Shown one piece after another: positions 1 to 11,977 of a stretch of DNA of 64,000 nucleotides; the stretch's first letter is position 1; each line of letters begins with the position of its first letter. A program made the position numbers and the translations under genes. The notes under the pieces are model-generated. The model was not told the DNA's origin. It was given only the letters and a program-made list of their open reading frames with translations, and made no database searches. This DNA is from Basidiobolus meristosporus CBS 931.73 (lineage: Eukaryota > Basidiobolomycota > Basidiobolomycetes > Basidiobolales > Basidiobolaceae), in NCBI GenBank assembly GCA_002104905.1, contig MCFE01000160.1, forward strand, positions 62,001 through 126,000. Direction: 5' to 3'.

Positions 1-285
1 CACTAGTCAGAGATGTGGATTATGCCATTGACACAAGAGATAGCCCTACAGTAAGTAAGATACTCTGCAGAAGGAGTCCATTGGAGTTGGAAGAGATAAA
101 TAGATCAGTTATTGGAGCAAGAGTGTATCAGACCTAGCATGTCACCTAGGGGAGCACCAGCACTTTTTGGGAAAAAGAAGGATAGAACACTTTGACTGCG
201 CATTGAATGCCAAGCCCCCATCTCAGTTACCACAAAGTTTAAGTACCCCATACCTTGGATTGAGGCACTGTTGGACTTACATTGT

Positions 286-451
286 AAAGGTCTTGAACAA
301 ACTGAAAGAGAACAAGCCATACAGCAAGCTAGCAAAGTGTGAATTCTTGAAGGAACATGTTGATTACCTGGTGTTGTATCCAAGAGAAAGTGTAATAAAA
401 CTCTTGAATGGTTTAACTGAACCAAAGGGACAATCAAGTGCAGAATCTTAG
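286..451 (+). pseudogene. Gypsy reverse transcriptase, palm/thumb fragment
   Basis: The translation VLNKLKENKPYSKLAKCEF followed by LKEHVDYL is the conserved gypsy RT segment that normally follows the catalytic YxDD loop (typically VLxxLRExxLYAKLxKCEFxxxxVxFLG). The catalytic loop itself is missing because the preceding RT portion jumps from the fingers to this segment. It belongs to the same decayed element as the RNase H and integrase pieces downstream. Confidence 0.65.
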
Positions 452-1237
452 AATTATCAGAGAGTGGTGGAAATATTAGCAGAAAGATTCTGATCTAATA
501 TTGGTCTTGGATATAGCTGGGTTGGCTATAAAGACAATGATATTTGTTTGCTAGGCAGGCTAGGCTTGGTGTTCTTTGGAGTGCTAGATATACTAGGCTT
601 GAATAAAAACTAGAACGGAATTGTTGGATTCTTATTTTTGCTGAGACAGAATCTAAATTTTGTTGAAACACACACCAAACCAAAAGGTTCAGTAAACTTT
701 ATTTATACTTTTCTGATCTAGTTGAATTAGTAAGTGCCAAGGGACTGGATTGATTGAAATCAATTTGGGTGTTCATAGGTGCATAAGACAAATGACAATT
801 ACATCATCAATCAACTGATGTCTTGGCAACTGCACAGTGGTTGGATAGATCTCAGATGACTAATCACCTGGGAAGGCTTGGGAGATAGGTTGATAATGTA
901 ATGACCATTTGAAAATAGATCAGGTGTGATAGCTAAAAATAGATTCTGAGGTGGGATAAAATAAACTGTAACTGGGATTTGTTATGTTTGGGTTAGGGAA
1001 AATCAGTTAGGGTACTAGATTTTCAAACGGAGTAAAATTGGCTAAGTTTTAAATGTTGATGCACAACACCTGGGACACATAGTGACTAGCACTGGAGTGA
1101 ACTTGAACCCCAAGAAGGCTGAATTCAAAAAGAATCTGAAGCAGCACCATAGCACTTTAGAACTTGGATCATTCCTTTGAACATCCACCCATTGTGTGGG
1201 ATCTGTCAAGTTGTTTGCATTTATTGCTGCCCCTTAA

Positions 1238-1792
1238 ATGGATATTCTCAAAAAAGACAACACCTTCAAGTGGGATATAGCCTTTGAGACCGACTGTCAG
1301 ATGCTTAAGCATGAACTTGCTGAGCTGCCAAGCTCAAGAATCCCACACTTCAGAAAAGAGTTAACTCTGTGCACAGATGCTTCAGACTATGCAATTGGCA
1401 AAGTACTGACCCAAGAACATGAGGGAAAGGACTACCCAGTTGCTTTTGAGTTCAAGAAACTGAATACAGCAGAACACAACTATCCAGTGCATGGGAAGGA
1501 GATGCTTGCCATAATACACTGCTTGAAGACCTGGAGATGCTATGTTGAAGGAGTCAAGGGGACGGTAAAGGCTGATCATGCCTCACTCAAGCATATATTT
1601 ACTCAGAAGGTACTCTCCAGAAGAATGATAAGATGGAGTGAATATATTCAGCAATTTGGCTTGGAGACTGTCTACTGCCCTGGGAAAAACAACATGGTTG
1701 CGGATGCCTTATCAAGACCAGACCAACTTGAACAACTCAACTTGGTGCATTACCAAAGTACATGGAGGACCAAGCCATTCCTTCTGAGGTGA
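1238..1792 (+). pseudogene. Gypsy RNase H fragment
   Basis: A 184-residue open stretch with the standard gypsy RNase H layout: LCTDASDYAIGKVLTQ (first catalytic Asp region), then KKLNTAEHNYPVHGKEMLAI (catalytic Glu region), then VKADHASLKHIF (normally TDHxSLKYI) and a final NMVADALSRPD, the usual end of RNase H with its last Asp. Upstream it is continuous with RT connection sequence in the same frame interrupted by stops. It is a fragment of a dead polyprotein and not a stand-alone gene; the ATG at 1238 is incidental. Confidence 0.85.
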
Positions 1793-1889
1793 ATGTAGAG
1801 AGCAAGCATATAATCTGGAATGAAAACAGCAAATTTATAGTACCAGAAGAAACACTCCATCAAATAGCTGATGAACGCCCTGTTACCTA

Positions 1890-2601
1890 TTGCCCTTATG
1901 TTGCTTGCCTGGACTTAGTACATAAGCTACACAATGGATATGGACATCCCAGCACCAAAGAGACCTAAAGCCTTGTGAAAACCAGAGCATAGTGGCCCAG
2001 AATGGGACAAGATCATGAGAAGCTGGTGAAAACATGCCCAAATTGCTAAACCAACCAAGGCCAACCACAGAAGATTGCTGAGCTCTGTCCCTTGGAGCCT
2101 GTAGAGCCTGTTGAAAGATGGGGATTTGACTTGATTGGAAGACTGCAAACTACCAGGAAATACAACTGATAGATCTTAGTAGCAATTGACCATGCCACCA
2201 AATGACCAGTTGCTAAAGCAGTTCCTGCAGCCAGTGAGTAAGTAGTTCCAAATTTCATCTACCATGAGATTCTTATGGAGCTTAGATACCCTGTAAAGGT
2301 TTCATCCAAAGAAGGAACAAGCTATATGGCAAAGACATTGGAAGCTTAGCTGGAAATGCAGCAGATCAAACACTTTGAAACTTTAACATACAGCTCTAGA
2401 ACTAATGAAGTCACTGAGTGGTTTGATGGATTATTTGGAAAAATGCTGACCAAGTGTGCAAATGGAGCTGTTGTTAGATGGGATGAGTATACCAAGCAAG
2501 CACCTTTTGCATTCAGAGTGAGAGTACACAACACTACCAAACAATGGCCATTTTACTTGGTGTATGTATGTGAACCAAGAATTTCAGGAGATTTCACATA
2601 A
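1890..2601 (+). pseudogene. Gypsy integrase, zinc region and core
   Basis: The frame shows an H-H-C-C zinc region (VHKLHNGYGHPS, later KTCPNC) followed by a degenerate DDE core: ERWGFDLIG around 2115-2150, ILVAIDHATK around 2170-2200, and a final ORF 2356-2601 containing NEVTEWFDGLFGKML, which corresponds to the segment carrying the catalytic Glu. The second catalytic Asp region reads SSKEGTSY where a family member would have SDRGxxF, so that Asp is lost. Several TAG/TGA codons interrupt it. Confidence 0.7.
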
Positions 2602-2768
2602 CCAAAGCTTACAGACACTTTAGAAGGTGAGCTCAGTTAGCTAGGAAGATGCCAGCAGCTGGAACAACAAAGTCAAGTGGCACAGCACAAAGTATCTCAA
2701 AGTGCAGAGTAAATGAAGCAGAGATTTGATAAGACTATATCACCAGAAGCATTAGCAGTGGGAGCTTT

Positions 2769-3020
2769 GTGTTGCTGAGCAACACCACTCTGAAGAAGTT
2801 GGAGCCCCAATGGATAGGACCTTTCAAGATCATCAGAGAATCTTCATTTGCAACTTACCAAACAGTGGGCAAACAAGGGAATATCCAGGAGGATCTACTG
2901 CCTGGAGACAAACTCCAGCTTGCAAGACTTGCCAACAATACTGAACCAACAGGATATTGGTATCACAAAAAGAGGGATTCAGCAGAACCCTCTGAACTTT
3001 ACTGGGGGAGAATGTTATGA
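2769..3020 (+). pseudogene. Gypsy integrase C-terminal domain
   Basis: Reads LEPQWIGPFKIIRESSFATY and then GDKLQLARLANN, the SH3-like C-terminal domain of gypsy integrases (family pattern KLxPxWxGPFxI). The ORF ends within the LTR that begins at 3013. A closely related copy lies at 8813-9052 on the other strand, so both belong to one retrotransposon family. Confidence 0.75.
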
Positions 3021-3360
3021 TCTATTGCCTGAATGTTGTAGTTAGATCAGTTCTTAGTCAAATCAGTTAGTAATATTTTTTAGCCTACCAGTATATAGTG
3101 TTATCTTTCAAATCAGTAGCATTAGCCAGCAAATGAATCAGTAGATCCTTATTGGAGAGATATAGATTTATCAAGTTGAATCTTGTTGGGTCACAATGAT
3201 GCAAGCAAATGAGTAATCAGACACAACCTACATTAGGAAATACAATTTGTCAGCACTTGATTTGGTGCAAAGTGTATAAGGAGCTGCTGGAGCCTCAATA
3301 AGAATCAGCCCAAGTTTAAGTGAATACAATACTAGCTAAACTCCCTATTCCTCTACAACT
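3013..3360 (+). repeat. LTR of gypsy family A, 3' copy
   Basis: Begins TGTTATGAT directly after the purine tract GGGGGAGAA and ends CTCTACAACT, where the sister copy at 8413-8761 ends CTCTACAACA. The two ~350-bp sequences align along their whole length in opposite orientation. The downstream flank CTTTTACCAAGACTTGTAACA is almost the same as the flank of the sister LTR. Confidence 0.75.
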
Positions 3361-4560
3361 CTTTTACCAAGACTTGTAACAGCAGCAAAAGATTTCCACT
3401 GAGAGCAGTGCATTTACTTTTCAACAGAATCTTCATACTAATGACATGTTATACATGAGGCAGCTTAAGATGAATGATCCCCTTGAAATACTAGAAATAC
3501 TTGAAAGAATTGGCAAGATATTACTGAGTAGTTGCTTTCAATGTACTTGCTGCAGGCTCCAACCTAAATTCATTCACATATGCAACAATACAACTGCAAG
3601 AACTGGATGAACTGGATATGTACTTAGTCAAGTATCATTCTAAAGCCATTTCTACCAACAGCATACTTGAAACAATGGGAGTCATATGTTGACATTGTAG
3701 GAATGTGTGTGCAGATGCAGCTCACCAATCCAAGCTAGTTGCATCTACAGCTTCTATGCAAGGGGCTTGTAACAAGATTTGAGCAGCTATACTATAAGCA
3801 TAATGCTGAGTGTGAAGATCTTTGCCTCTACTATAACCATTCTCTACTCCATCATGCTTGGTATGTTGAATATATTGGGCCTTGCTTCACCTAATGGGAG
3901 TTTCCCATGGAGCAGATCTGTTGAGAGGTAGGAAGACAAGTCAAGTTGTAGGTACTTCTATATCCCAATATCACAACAATATAACATTCAAGTCCATCAT
4001 TGATTCAATTAATTGACACATGGAGGATGGCTAGGAAGAGTCTCAGAACACTGAGGACAGATGTGCTCACTGAGACACATGTGGCTATGGCATTTAGAAG
4101 CTAAACAGCCACAAAGCATGGGTAATCAGTTAATTAATGCAAAGCTGGGTTGCATGCAACAAGCAACTAGTGTTTATTAGTACAATCCCACTAAAGTATG
4201 CCAGGTTGCTCCTGGTCATAGGCCAATTTCTACGCCATTGAATAGGGAACTCACACAAATAAGATCCAGAGCGCACCTATTAGGGGGATTGGAATTCAGC
4301 TGATAGAAGAAATGTATTGGCTCAATACCCAGAAGTTGTTTGCAGATATTCAGGAGGTATTCTTGGCAAAAGAGGCAGCAACTAAGCATATGCAGCAAGA
4401 TGTATATGTTGGTAGCAAAGCAAGTTACATAGTAGCTTTGCAAGTATTGCACTAAAAAGTTGTAAAGTTGTGGTTCTAGAAGTATGTCAACTGCTGCAGG
4501 TGTGCATGTATGTAGAGTTTGTCAAGCAGGAGGCCATACATTTTTTGATTCAAGCTATAT
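3361..4560 (+). mobile_element. Plavaka/Tnp2-like transposon relic T1
   Basis: Heavily mutated C-terminal half of the transposase found in better copies at 24726-27330 and 32758-35446. Recognisable pieces are the stretch around 3400-3530 (AFTFQQNLHTN, LEILERIGKILL), the FTxWEFPMEQICxE segment near 3880-3925, and a tail around 4290-4440. It starts with about 22 bases that resemble accessory-gene sequence (compare 8390-8412) and then jumps to transposase, so an internal deletion formed it. The 180 bases 4560-4740 that follow show no recognisable content. Confidence 0.6.
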
Positions 4561-4739
4561 GCACACCTGATTTGTCATTCTGGAGTGTTCACTGCTTAGA
4601 TATTCCTGTGCACTGATTCAGGCTGTATCATAGTTATAGAGTCCTGGGGTCTTAGTTGGACATAGCTGTGAAGCATGAGTCATAGGTGTCAAACCATTGG
4701 CTAATATAAGAAGGGGGTTTGGTATTGTTGGCAATAGAT

Positions 4740-5840
4740 TGGACAATAAATAAAATGGGATGTAACTTTTATAGATTCTTATCTCTTATACCTCCAGCAA
4801 TATGGGGACCATTTCAATCTGTAATTCTGAATCCAGAGTTGTCAAAGCTGAAACCAATTTCTCTGCTGAGACCTTGCTGACAGATAGTAAACTCTTAGCT
4901 ATTCCCTAGTATAGAGATTGATGCTTTAAAGGTCAGTGTATTGGGCTTCCCTCACTGCCTTAAAGATTTACTTGGATAGGTCCTTTGCCCATTTGAATCA
5001 TGTGTTCTATTGTCACTTATGAGAACCTTCCTGATTGGAATTTCCTGATACTCAGTAGAGAATTCTTTTAGGAATGTAAGGTGCTGAGATGCTCCAGAGT
5101 CAATGTACCACACATAAGAATCATTATTTGTAGTCATATTTGGTACAGATATGAGCAACCTAACTTCAGTGGTTGCATCATATCCATATTCAGACTTCTT
5201 CTGCTTACTATATCCCTTTTGAGGCAGAGATCTAATATGTGCCTTTTCCTTTTGTGTTAGTTCCAAAACTGGTTGCTGTTACCTTTAAAATGTCTTGAGT
5301 ATCTTCTTCTTGGTTATTATTGCTTATTAAATCATTTTCTTCTACCTTATTTTTGGTACTCAATTTTCATTATCCTTTGTACAGGAGCCCTCCATATACA
5401 TAACCTAAGGCCAAATCTTCATTTTTGGACTCTAAGGCTGATACAAGACCATAAACCTGCCTGTCAGGTCATTCCAGATGGTGTCTAGCACAACCTCATC
5501 AGTATTTGGGACACCCACAGATATCATCTCATCCACTGACAAGGTAACTATATTAGTTACAGTTTTCATTTCTTCTCCTGATAGCATCTTTGTAGTAAGG
5601 AATCCTTATGCAAGTTACATACTCATAGCAGCTAAATAGGACTGGCAGGTGTCTTCTAATGCCCTCCAGGCATTCTTTGCCATTATGGCTCTTGAGCAAT
5701 GAGCAAGTAATTCGTCTTTAAGATGACCCTATGGAGAATGATTTGTTCCTGTGGGTGGATCCTATCCAGATCAGCTGTCAGGATCCTGTTTACAGACTAT
5801 CATAACACCAGCAACTTGGAATTAGTGATCCTCTAAACAA
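4740..5840 (-). mobile_element. Ty1/copia fragment 2, gag to protease
   Basis: On the minus strand, 5840-5390 reads as a copia gag segment (VPNTDEVVLDTIWNDLTG), 5266-4952 holds the copia protease with WYIDSGASQHLT (catalytic DSG), and 4930-4790 reads IAKSLLSVSKVSAEKL, the conserved stretch after the protease. It is collinear with the longer copia copy at 12200-15460. No integrase or RT follows. Stops and frameshifts are frequent. Confidence 0.75.
4952..5266 (-). pseudogene. Copia protease fragment
   Basis: A 104-residue open stretch containing SYVWYIDSGASQHLTFLKEF, the retropepsin-like active site of Ty1/copia polyproteins (WxxDSGAxxH). The Lys-rich stretch upstream (GYSKQKKSEYGYDATTE) is the gag-protease linker. 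It stops where the sister copy continues into the LLSVSK region, so a frameshift or nonsense mutation ended it. Confidence 0.75.
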
Positions 5841-5849
5841 TTTTATGAC

Positions 5850-8412
5850 AAGTTCACAACAGCATTTGGCTAATTCTACTGCCAAGTATAGTTATAAAAC
5901 TTGAGAAGATTTGATTGTTGCTGTGACAATAATTGCATTGTATTGTTGAGATCTTGTTGCGCTCTACAACTATTTTAAGTAGATCCCACCAGCCATGGCA
6001 TCCAGTTGCCTTACATGGCAAGAGACTGGACAGTATTTCATTGGCCTCACAGCAAGACTCTAAGGGCATTAAAATGACAGTATGACAACCAACAGCTACT
6101 TCTGTATAATGCTGTACCTGTTTACCAAATTGTATTTCCTCTCTCTGCCTCCCCTTGTGCAACTCATATATTCCACTGTAGAATCACCCTACTTTATTTG
6201 CTTATGTACAGCTACCTAGGGTATTCCACATAGAGTTAAGATCAAAAAAAACTATGGCTTCCTGCTTACTAACTACTACAAACATGCACACTTGCCACAA
6301 TTGACATACTTCTATCACCTCAACTTCATGGCTTTTTAGTGTGATACTTGCAAAGTAGCCATATACCTTGTAGTGCAGGTAACATATACATCTTGCAAAC
6401 CTGTGCTTGGTTGTTACCACTGTTGCCATGTACACCTCCTGAATATCCACAAAGAACTTCTTGGTATTGAGCAAATATATTCCTTCTGCTTGCTGGATAA
6501 TATATACCAAGTTCATCCAGTTTTTGCATTTGTATTGTTGCATATGCATATGAATATTGATTAGAGCCCATGAGAAGTATTTAGGATAGCAAATGCTCTG
6601 TAATCCCTTGCCAATTCCTTTTATTTTTGCCTGTCTCTCAAAGGGCTCATTTAGCTTGAAATGCTCCATGTACAACTTAGTCATTGGTATAGGGATATTG
6701 TTGAAAAGCAAATACATTGCTCACAATGGAAAGCTTTTTCTCCAACAGACACCCTCAATCTTAAGTATCTCTGGTTTGCAATTGATCCCATACTCTGGCT
6801 AATGGCTTATAGCTTGCCAACTATGCTGCAACTGCATGCTGACTTCTGTACATTCTCTCTGTGGAAATATGATGTTCTTAGCGCTGGTGTTTGGGTAATA
6901 ATCATAATATGTGTGAGTTATGGAGTAGAGCCCTTGGATCTCACACATTTGACAGCAATACCATCCATTGTGCCCAGAGAACCTGCTATCATGCTGATGG
7001 CTGAGGTATCTCCAATGCAGATAATGATATGTGCTTTTACATGACAGCCATTTACTGTTATCCTGCAGGAAAGCATACAAAACTTATTCAGCAATAAATA
7101 CATGTAGTTATCCAGGTTGGGTAGTGACTTAGGCTCATTTACCAGCAAGACTACCATCAGATTATTATTCTAATACCATTAGATGGGCAGCAATTCAGAT
7201 TGATGAGAATCAGTGGCCAGTAGGATTTGTTAGTTGAGTACTTGTCCACTGAGAAAAAGTGCTAAGGCAAAGGCATGGTCATATATACTATCAAAGTAGT
7301 CCTTACTTTTTAACTGTTTGGTATGTTTGCCATCATATATATTGGATATGTTTGAGATTGATTGGTACTGAGTGTGGTACTGCATAGCTTTGCAATATTT
7401 GTTGGAATGCATTAGCTTCCTTAGATGGGATGTTACCAGAATATATCCAGAGTGTGAATAATGCTTTCACTCAAGGGTGCTGGATTCCTGACAAGCTGGA
7501 CATGTTGTAGTGGAAGCATTTTTGTATGTGAATGCCATACAAGTGTTGACATATGCTGGAATCAGGACAGTCCCTGGTTCATATGTTGCCAGCTGCAGGA
7601 TGGTTGTCCACTTGTACCATGTACCCTTTGCATGGTAAGTTGCATCCCCCAATGATTTGCGCAAGATGTAGGAATAATTGGCAAGAACTGCAGTTTTTTT
7701 GCATGCCTCCCCCTCTCAGGCTTGGGTTAATACTTTTCCCTACATAATTTCCTTTATTGCTGCCAGGTTTTTCACTGCTACTTTGTTTGAGTGCATCTTG
7801 TAATAAACTATGTTTTCTTTGTGATAAACTCCGCTCTGATGCATCCATGTTGGCCTGTTTGTCTCTTGGTGGCAATCACTTGGCTACCTGATGTTTCTTT
7901 TCTGCTTGTTATGAGCTCTTGACTATAGTGTGAAGAGCTCCTGTAAGAGCTGCTGGTTTTAATCACTGCCAGGTCCTTCACTGCTACTTTGACTAAGTAC
8001 TTTTTGAATGGTACTATGCCTTTTTCTTGATATATGTAATGCTGGTGCATCCATATCTACCTGCTTGTCCCTAAATGACACTCTTTTAGCTACCTGATGT
8101 CTCTTTGATGCTTGTCTGGAGCTTTTGGCCCTGATTGTAATAGGCACTTGAGGAAGCCGCTGGTTTTTGGCCACAGCGCCCTTGTTCTTCTGCCTTTTAT
8201 AGTTTCTGCTACTCTTAAGGTACTTTCTTAGCACACCAATGCTAGCCTAAAACCTGTTTGCCTGTTTGAATCCAGGATAATGCTCATTTACCAAGTCAAC
8301 TGCATTCTGCTTGGCCTTGAGTTCCAGATGGTCCCACAATATGCTGGCCTTAAGGTGATGGCTTGCTTGACTTCTAATGGCCTCTTGAACATGTTACAAA
8401 TCTTGGTATAAG
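5850..8412 (-). mobile_element. Plavaka/Tnp2-like transposon relic T2, rearranged
   Basis: Minus-strand relic. From 8412 to about 7690 it reads as accessory-gene sequence: QALKRH/SKRHQVAKRVSFRDKQ-type basic repeats at 8234-7959 and 7875-7690. From about 7690 to 6200 it reads as transposase: TYEPGTVLIPAYVNTCMAF at 7640-7480, GHNGWYCCQMCEIQGLY near 6970, LNEPFERQAKIKGIGKGLQS near 6640-6590, and the tail YIIQQAEGIYLLNTKKFF near 6490. At 6200-5850 lies the ~390-bp subterminal repeat unit also present at 35530-36320. Unlike T3 and T4, accessory and transposase sequences are on the same strand here. Confidence 0.65.
6202..6717 (-). pseudogene. Plavaka-like transposase, C-terminal piece (T2)
   Basis: A 171-residue open stretch: NNIPIPMTKLYMEHFKLNEP, GKGLQSICYPKYFSWALINI, then a direct jump to EGIYLLNTKKFFVDIQEV. 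In copies T4 and T5 about 250 residues, including the FTFWEFPMERMCGEI segment, separate these two blocks, so T2 carries a large internal deletion that happens to keep the frame. It has no catalytic residues and is not expected to be active. Confidence 0.6.
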
Positions 8413-8761
8413 TGTTGTAGAGGAATAGGGAGTTTAGATAGTATTGTATTCACCAAAACTTGAACTGATTTTTATAGAGGTTCCAGCAGCTCCTTATATA
8501 CAATTTTGCCAGATCAATTTCTGACTAATTGTGTTTCCTAATATAGGTTCTGGTAGGTGACTAATTTGATTGCATCATCATCACCAAATAAAATCCTACT
8601 TGATATACCTATTCCTGTCTGATAAGGATCTGCGGATTCATCTGCTGACTAACACTACTGATTAGATAGATAACACTGATATACTGATAGACTAAGCATA
8701 TAACTCATTGATTTGACTAAAAACTGATCCAACTTAAACACTTAAGAGGTATATCATAATA
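8413..8761 (-). repeat. LTR of gypsy family A, inverted copy
   Basis: In minus orientation it starts TATTATGATATACC (one change from TGTTATGAT) after a purine tract TAGGGGGAA and ends CTCTACAACA. It is the 3' LTR of the minus-strand gypsy fragment at 8813-9290. Its outer flank CTTATACCAAGATTTGTAACA lies within accessory-gene-like sequence of relic T2. Confidence 0.75.
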
Positions 8762-8812
8762 TTCCCCCTACTAAAGCTCAGAGGGTTCTCTTGATTCTCA
8801 CTTCTTATGATA

Positions 8813-9290
8813 CTAATATCTCAATGGTTCTGTTTTGTTGGCAAGTCTTACAAGCTTGAGTCTGTCTCCATGAACTAAATCTTCCCGGATATTCCCTTGT
8901 TTGTCTACTAGTTGGTATGTTGCAAATGGACATTCTCTGATGATCTCAAACGGTCCTGTCCTTTGTAGCCCAAACTTCTTCCAAGTATTGTTTCTCAGCA
9001 ATACAAAGTTCCCAGCTGTTACTGATTTCAACAATCCCATTCTAGTTTCCACCCAAGCCTAGCATATCTAGCACTCCCACAAGCTCCAAGTCAACCCTGC
9101 AACACAAACCAAGTCTGTTGCCTTTATAGTCCAACTCAGCTATAAAAAAGTCCAATATCAAATCAGAACTTATTGGCTGATATTTCAGTCACACTTAACA
9201 ATTCTAAGATTTTGCACTTAGTTGTCACTTAGATTCAGTTAACTCATTCAAGAGTTTATTTTACTTTTCTTTTGGTTACAACATTTTTTT
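8813..9290 (-). mobile_element. Gypsy family A fragment, integrase C-terminus
   Basis: The 79-residue stretch 9052-8813 reads FGLQRTGPFEIIRECPFATY and GDRLKLVRLANKTEP, matching the integrase C-terminal domain of the element at 2769-3020. Upstream (9290-9050) the sequence matches, as reverse complement, 370-640. Only the 3' end of the element is present; the rest has been replaced by the next element. Bases 9291-9660 show nothing I can name. Confidence 0.7.
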
Positions 9291-9665
9291 GTTGAACTTC
9301 ATTACATTCAACTGCTTCACAAGATGTCCTTGGCAGCAAGCAATCCATATCATTCCATGTTATAAGAAACCAGAGAAATCAGGAAGAACTAACTTAGCAG
9401 CTTGCAAACATCATGCATGAAAGAAACACCTTAATGCTTAAGCACTCAAAGCTTGCCAAGACAAGATCTGACAATCATTGTAGAGATGAACTGCTTGAAG
9501 TTATTTCTGGTTACTAACATGAGATTGATTATCAAAGAAGCCCTGAAGAATGTTGCCACTGTAACTGGCAGCATTGAAACTCAGCCAAGCCTTACTCTGC
9601 ATCAGCCATCAAGAAGTCATGCCTTTGGATCCTCCAGATCAACATCTCCCTCTTGATCTGCCCTG

Positions 9666-10470
9666 GTGGTTGCTCCAGGATCCTTGCCTCTTTATGCTGA
9701 CAGAGCCAATGCAATCAAGAATTCTACTGCGCTTCTATACAAGTTTAGTCACGTCTTGGCTGCATACCAGTTAGACCCTGACACCAATTGGGCTAGACTT
9801 CTGCCTCTCTGTCTTGCCATACAAGATGCTGACCAGGTTAAGGTGAAAATTCCTTCCAATAGTACATGGACTAACCCTAAGGTTGAGATAAATATTCCTT
9901 CCAATAGTATGTGGAAATTGTCCAAAATTTCTTTTGCAGACATCTTGAAGATCCCCTAAAGAAAGCACATCTAAACTGCATATTATGGAAAACCAAAGTG
10001 CATAAAGGTGAATCTGTGCAATACTTCTGTGATAGATTCCAGAGATAAATGAGATTAGCTGGAATTAGGGATGATAATCCATTGCTTGCTTCTCATCTTA
10101 TCTCAAGCTTTTCACGCTGAGCAATATTGCTATTGTCAAAGCATGCAGCCCAGCATGTACCTATAACAAAATCTCAGAGATACTTACACTTGCAATCACC
10201 TTGACTGCAGCTGTTTGCCAGGCTTCAGGCAACTCCAACCAAGATGCAGCTACAACCAGAAACAAGAGCTGTCATGCAACCAAGAAGAAGTCAACCGCTA
10301 CAAAGCATTGTAAGCTTCATGGAAGATGCTATCATTCTACTAGTGAATGCAAAGGCATCACTAAGCAGGCAAACAAGTCAGGAAACATGTCAGTGAATCA
10401 GCAAAACACCAAAACTGATAATCCATATGCCAATGACAAATGCTTCAAAGGGGGAAAGATGAGTCATTAA
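9666..10470 (+). pseudogene. Gypsy gag relic with His/Cys motif
   Basis: The first open stretch (9666-9959) reads LLYKFSHVLAAYQLDPDTNW and contains a short tandem duplication: the phrase IPSNSTW reappears as IPSNSMW after about 45 bases (9847-9912). A later stretch (10201-10470) contains TKHCKLHGRCYHSTSECKGI, the His/Cys pattern placed at the end of some gypsy gag proteins. Frameshifts separate the two parts. Confidence 0.5.
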
Positions 10471-11782
10471 TCAGTTGCCTGTCCTGATAAGAACTCCACA
10501 CCTTTGGCAAAAATCACTCCAATCCTAGATGATCATTCAACCAATGAAATGTTAAGGTATAAGAAAGCATATGAAGAACTGACAATTAAAGATTATCACA
10601 ACCTCTTTGGATTTTTGGCTAAAATTGCAACTCTTCAAGAAAAAAGCAACCAATTACACAGCTAAAGCTACAGAGGTGCCAATCATATGTATCACCATTA
10701 GATACTGGATCATCCACCTCTATTATATCCCCTAATGTAGTCAAAGAACTCCAGTTGGAAACAGAAAAGTGACCAGGAAAAATTATACTTGCAGCTGAGG
10801 AATTTGCAGCCCCAAGAATTGGTATCACCAACCCAATCAGCATACATTGAGGTTTGATGACTATAATTCTTTGAGTGAGAGTTATTGAAATTCCAGGTGG
10901 TCCTCAGGTAGTCATTGGTCTTGACACCTTCACCAAACCTGGCTTTCACAAAGGCAGACTACAAGCTTCATATCCTGGAATAACTAAACCTCAGCCACCC
11001 ATAATGGATCAGACTCTAGAGACTATCTCACCCCATCCAGAAGCAGAGCAGTGAGCCACAACTTTCAAGCATATTCTCAATCAGTTGTGTGAGAGGTTCA
11101 GCCAGCCATGGAAATAAATCAAGTCATTCCTAGGAGCACCTTCTGCACTATTCCAGAATCCATTGTTGTGCTAGAAGCCCCACCAGCTTAGTCAACATGA
11201 AGGAGGAAATACCTAATTCTGCATTCTTGTCAACACTTGCTTGATGAAATAGTTCAAAAGTGGGCTGACAATGGAATAATCTCTCAAGCCCCTGTAGACA
11301 CAACATTTGACAGCCCTTTGACACTTCACCTAAGAAAGACACTGATGGAAATCTAACACTTAAGAGAACTGGTCTGGATCCTAGATCTCTTAACCAACTT
11401 CTCCAAGATGATGAATTTCCAATTTCAAATATCCAAGATATCTTTTCCTCACAATCAGGACCAAAAGTACTCACTAAGATGGACTTTAAGATTGTGCATT
11501 AGCAATTCCAGATCCATCCAGAGCATCAGCATTAGACTGCCCTTACTTGTAAAAATATGCAATGGATGTTTCAGGGAGCTCTCTTTGGCCTAAGGACACT
11601 GAACAGCAAGTTCCAGAGTGTCTTGACTATGATACTCAAGAATGCACCATATGCCTTAATATTTGTTGATGATGTCATCATATTGCCACAAGCTATAAAA
11701 ATCGTGCAACTCATGTCATTGATGTAATTGATAGACTGACAGCAGCTGGACTAATTCTCAATGCGGAGAAGAGCAGTTTTGC

Positions 11783-11977
11783 TTGCCTCAAAATCAATCT
11801 ATTTGGAAAGTCCCACATGCCAATAAAAGGAAAACATTAATACAGAGGGGTCATTTACTTGGTCACTTTGGAGCTGACACACATATGAGGATGCTGCACT
11901 CTGATGGATATCACTGGCCCAATATCAATGCAGACTGCCTAGATTCTGTCAAGTATCACAGAGAATGTCAACTGTAA
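11783..11977 (+). pseudogene. Gypsy integrase zinc-binding region
   Basis: Reads RGHLLGHFGADTHMRMLHSD followed by YHWPNINADCLDSVKYHREC. The spacing of H-H and C-C matches the HHCC zinc region before integrase cores (family pattern HxxxGHxGxxxTxxxLxxxYxWPxMxxDCxxxVxxCxxC, with one Cys replaced by His). It continues after a stop into PMDHIAIHLAGP, the first core strand. Confidence 0.7.

Larger units (their letters stand above)
115..3012 (+). mobile_element. Ty3/gypsy internal region, decayed
   Basis: Degenerate pol region of a Ty3/gypsy retrotransposon, 5' end outside the window. In order I can read the RT fingers (around 120-275, IRPSMSPRGAPALFGKKKD-like), an RT palm end (286-375), RT connection (about 1065-1235, HLGHIVTSTGVNLNPKKAE-like), RNase H, integrase zinc region, integrase core and integrase C-terminal domain, ending in a purine tract (3004-3012, GGGGGAGAA) and an LTR. 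Many in-frame stops and an internal RT deletion near 275-290 show it is dead. The stretch 450-1020 between the RT pieces shows no recognisable domain. Its first part (370-640) matches, as reverse complement, the sequence at 9040-9290. Confidence 0.8.
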
